A stretch of 8,199 nucleotides of DNA, from assembly GCA_900552015.1 (NCBI GenBank), contig URXY01000069.1, positions 1-8,199 of the forward strand. The letters are read 5' to 3'. A program made the translations under genes and the position numbers. The notes beneath the pieces were generated by a model, which had not been told where the DNA came from, did no database searches, and saw only the letters and a list, made by a program, of their open reading frames with translations. Source of the stretch: an uncultured Eubacteriales bacterium. GTDB taxonomy: Bacteria > Bacillota > Clostridia > Oscillospirales > Oscillospiraceae. Of the stretch, positions 6,493 through 8,199 are shown one piece after another (within the stretch, counting starts at the first letter, position 1; each line of letters opens with the position of its first letter).

Positions 6493-6557
6493 ATTCAGGC
6501 TGAAACAAGCGAAGATGACCGATGATGCTCTCAGCTACGCGCTGGGGGCCGAGGAAA

Positions 6558-6633
6558 CTCTGGAGAACTCATTGAGTTGGGTGCCGAAGGTGCAAGGCCG
6601 CAAGGGCCGAATCTCTCAGGCGAAGGGACAGAG
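6558..6633 (+). promoter_or_regulatory. Glycine riboswitch, single aptamer
   Basis: The highly conserved glycine aptamer elements are present: GAGA (6563-6566), GCCGAAGG followed by TGCAA (6583-6595), and TCTCTCAGG followed by CGAAGGGACAGAG (6612-6633). The closing stem P1 is CTCTG (6558-6562) with CAGAG (6629-6633). GAGA pairs with TCTC to continue the core. AACTC/GAGTT (6566-6578) and GGCC/GGCC (around 6596-6608) form the two side hairpins. Only one full aptamer is visible, whereas many glycine riboswitches are tandem. It is followed by an intrinsic terminator and a glycine/alanine symporter gene, so it senses the likely cargo of that protein. Confidence 0.93.
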
Positions 6634-6636
6634 ACC

Positions 6637-6650
6637 GCAGCTTTTGCTGC
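6637..6650 (+). other. Small hairpin just after the aptamer
   Basis: GCAGC-TTTT-GCTGC forms a 5-bp stem with a 4-base loop beginning 3 bases after P1. Single glycine aptamers are often accompanied by a short 'ghost aptamer' stem that supports folding. This hairpin is at the right place for a 3' ghost, but I cannot show the tertiary contacts. Confidence 0.4.
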
Positions 6651-6682
6651 CGCTGTTCGCTTTTCGTTCCATAGTCTTTTTT

Positions 6683-6725
6683 AAGTTGCCGATCTTTGCT
6701 CAGGATCGGCAACTTTTTTGTTTTT
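6683..6725 (+). terminator. Riboswitch expression-platform terminator
   Basis: A perfect 12-bp stem (6683-6694 with 6704-6715, arm AAGTTGCCGATC) has a 9-base loop and a T-rich tail (6714-6725, one G within it). It ends directly at the ribosome site of the symporter, so it can only act as a regulated attenuator of that gene. LysR read-through would also be stopped here. Confidence 0.93.
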
Positions 6726-6736
6726 AGGAGCCTCTC

Positions 6737-8149
6737 ATGTTTGATTCCATCGAAAGCACACTCTTCCCCATCGTCAGCAAGATCAACGAATACCTGAGCA
6801 ACTATGTGCTCGTTTTTCTGCTGCTCGGCGTCGGCATCTGGTACACCGTCAAGACACGCTGTGTGCAGGTCCGCTGCTTTAAGGAAGGCTGGAACAAGGT
6901 CTTCGGCAACCTCACGCTCAACGGCAAAAAGGGAGGCGGCGGCATGAGCTCGTTCCAGGCGCTCGCCACCGCCATCGCCGCCCAGGTCGGCACCGGTATC
7001 ATCGTCGGCGTTGCGGGTGCGATCCTCACCGGTGGTCCCGGCGCGGTGTTCTGGATGTGGGTCATCTCGTTTTTCGGCATGGCCACCATCTATGCGGAAG
7101 CGACGCTTGCGCAGGAGACCCGCGTTATCGACCCTGACGGCACCATCCGCGGCGGTCCGGTCTACTATATCACAACAGCCTTCCGCGGCGGCTTCGGCAA
7201 ATTCCTTGCCGGCTTCTTTGCCACCGCCATCATTCTAGCGCTCGGCTTCATGGGCTGCATGGTGCAGTCCAACTCCATCGGTGCGACCATGCAGACCGCC
7301 TTCGGCATCCCGTCCTGGATCATCGGCCTCGTCCTCGTCGCTATCTGCGCTTTCATCTTCCTCGGCGGCGTACAGCGCCTTGCGTCCGTGACGGAAAAGG
7401 TCGTCCCCATCATGGCGGCCGTGTTCCTTGTCGGCGGTCTCATCGTGCTCATTGCCCGCATCAAGTACGTCCCCGAGACCATCGGCCTCATCTTCAAGTA
7501 CGCCTTTGAGCCGCAGGCCATCATCGGCGGCGGCTTCGGCTACGCCATCAAGACCGCCATCTCCCAGGGTGCCAAGCGCGGCCTGTTCTCCAACGAGGCC
7601 GGTATGGGCTCCACGCCCCACGCTCACGCGCTCGCAAGCGTTAAAACGCCGCACGAGCAGGGTGTCGTCGCCATCATCGGCGTGTTCATCGATATGTTTA
7701 TCATCCTCACGCTCAACGCGCTCGTCATCATCTCCACGCTCTACGCGGGAGGCGGTCCGCTCGCCGGCTGCGGCGAAGCGGCCATCAGCACCATCTACAA
7801 TAAGACCAACCTCGCCCAGAGCGCGTTCGGCACGGTCTTTGGTGAGAGCGCGGGCAATATGTTCGTCGCGGTCTGTCTGTTCTTCTTTGCCTTCTCCACG
7901 ATCCTGAGCTGGAACCTCTTCGGCAAGATCAACATGACCTACCTCTTCGGCAAGAAGAGCAACGGCGTCTACACCGTGCTCTCCCTTGTCTTCATTTTCC
8001 TCGGCACCGCGATGTCCAACGAGCTCGTCTGGGAGCTGAGCGATATGTTCAACCAGCTCATGGTCATCCCCAACGTCATCGCCCTCTTCGCCCTCACGAG
8101 CCACGTCGTCAAGCACTCTCACACGCCGGACAAGCTCTCCGGCCGATAA
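6737..8149 (+). CDS. Sodium:alanine/glycine symporter (AGCS family)
   Basis: A 470-residue inner-membrane transporter that imports alanine and/or glycine with Na+. Length and hydrophobicity fit the family (10-11 membrane helices). Seen: ALATAIAAQVGTGIIVGVAG (76-95), the family signature region GGPGAVFWMW (99-108), GGPVYY (139-144), and the strongly conserved KRGLFSNEAGMGSTPHAHA (280-298), all intact. TAGGAG (6725-6730) is 6 bases before the ATG and lies at the end of the attenuator's T-tract. The glycine riboswitch upstream points to glycine as a physiological cargo. No frameshift or truncation is seen. Homologues are named alsT, dagA or glyP, and I cannot choose between them. Confidence 0.95.
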   Translation: MFDSIESTLFPIVSKINEYLSNYVLVFLLLGVGIWYTVKTRCVQVRCFKEGWNKVFGNLTLNGKKGGGGMSSFQALATAIAAQVGTGIIVGVAGAILTGGPGAVFWMWVISFFGMATIYAEATLAQETRVIDPDGTIRGGPVYYITTAFRGGFGKFLAGFFATAIILALGFMGCMVQSNSIGATMQTAFGIPSWIIGLVLVAICAFIFLGGVQRLASVTEKVVPIMAAVFLVGGLIVLIARIKYVPETIGLIFKYAFEPQAIIGGGFGYAIKTAISQGAKRGLFSNEAGMGSTPHAHALASVKTPHEQGVVAIIGVFIDMFIILTLNALVIISTLYAGGGPLAGCGEAAISTIYNKTNLAQSAFGTVFGESAGNMFVAVCLFFFAFSTILSWNLFGKINMTYLFGKKSNGVYTVLSLVFIFLGTAMSNELVWELSDMFNQLMVIPNVIALFALTSHVVKHSHTPDKLSGR

Positions 8150-8170
8150 AACTTTCACGATCTTTGCATC

Positions 8171-8199
8171 AGCGGCTGCAAAATTTTTGCAGCCGCTTT
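8171..8199 (+). terminator. Terminator of the symporter gene (cut by the window end)
   Basis: AGCGGCTGCAA (8171-8181) pairs perfectly with TTGCAGCCGCT (8187-8197), an 11-bp stem with a short A/T loop. The window ends after TTT, so the length of the T-tract cannot be seen. It begins 22 bases after the symporter stop codon. Confidence 0.85.

Noticed and set aside
6499..6557. Possible degenerate first glycine aptamer (contains CTCTCAG and CAGC/GCTG)
   Set aside because: The GCCGAAGG core and a closing stem are missing, so only the aptamer at 6558-6633 can be supported.
8125..8143. Inverted repeat GCCGGA/TCCGGC at the end of the symporter gene
   Set aside because: It lies inside the coding region with no T-tract after it. 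The real terminator is at 8171.
7235..8158. Long minus-strand open frame opposite the symporter gene
   Set aside because: It is a shadow of the GC-rich plus-strand gene: very rich in Asp, Glu, Gly, Ala and Arg, with no family resemblance, while the plus-strand frame has clear AGCS motifs.

Overview
The window looks like chromosomal DNA of a moderately GC-rich Bacillota (Firmicutes) bacterium, with a Negativicutes/Selenomonadales-type organism as my best guess. The reasons are strong AGGAG-type ribosome binding sites, consensus sigma-A-like promoters, a glycine riboswitch ahead of an AGCS symporter, a Bacillus-type 7-1-7 Fur box, a YhaN-like ATPase and a CofE-like protein of the kind found in anaerobic Firmicutes. 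The genus cannot be fixed from the sequence alone. There is no insertion sequence, phage gene, tRNA, rRNA or CRISPR array.

Layout. Bases 1-210 are an AT-rich divergent control region. One promoter faces left out of the window and has a palindrome over its -10 box. The other faces right. The right-facing unit (211-3135) encodes a 685-residue SMC/RecN/YhaN-like ATPase with a membrane hairpin in the middle of its coiled coil. It is followed after 27 bases by a 279-residue CmpB-type (PF06541-like) membrane protein with a charged helical tail. Next, behind its own probable promoter, is an Mrp/NBP35-type iron-sulphur carrier ATPase (3222-4058). A hairpin with A- and T-tracts on its two sides (4072-4105) can end transcription from both directions.

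Converging on it from the right is a CofE-like protein of the coenzyme F420-0:L-glutamate ligase family (4124-5317, minus strand). It is divergent from a LysR-family regulator (5485-6390). Their 167-base spacer is dense with signals: face-to-face promoters share one palindromic -10 box, an ATCACG-N4-CGTGAT palindrome lies between the -10 and -35 of the minus promoter, and a perfect 7-1-7 Fur box lies in the LysR leader. This suggests iron control of the regulator and LysR control of the divergent gene.

Bases 6391-6736 hold a promoter, a single-aptamer glycine riboswitch and a strong intrinsic terminator. Together they control a complete sodium:alanine/glycine symporter (6737-8149), which is closed by a second terminator cut by the window end.

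Most of the genes belong to known families. The parts most worth a second look are the membrane-hairpin ATPase paired with the CmpB-like protein, the Fur/LysR/CofE-like switch region, and the probable OFF logic of the glycine riboswitch. I did not find a clearly new multi-gene system.
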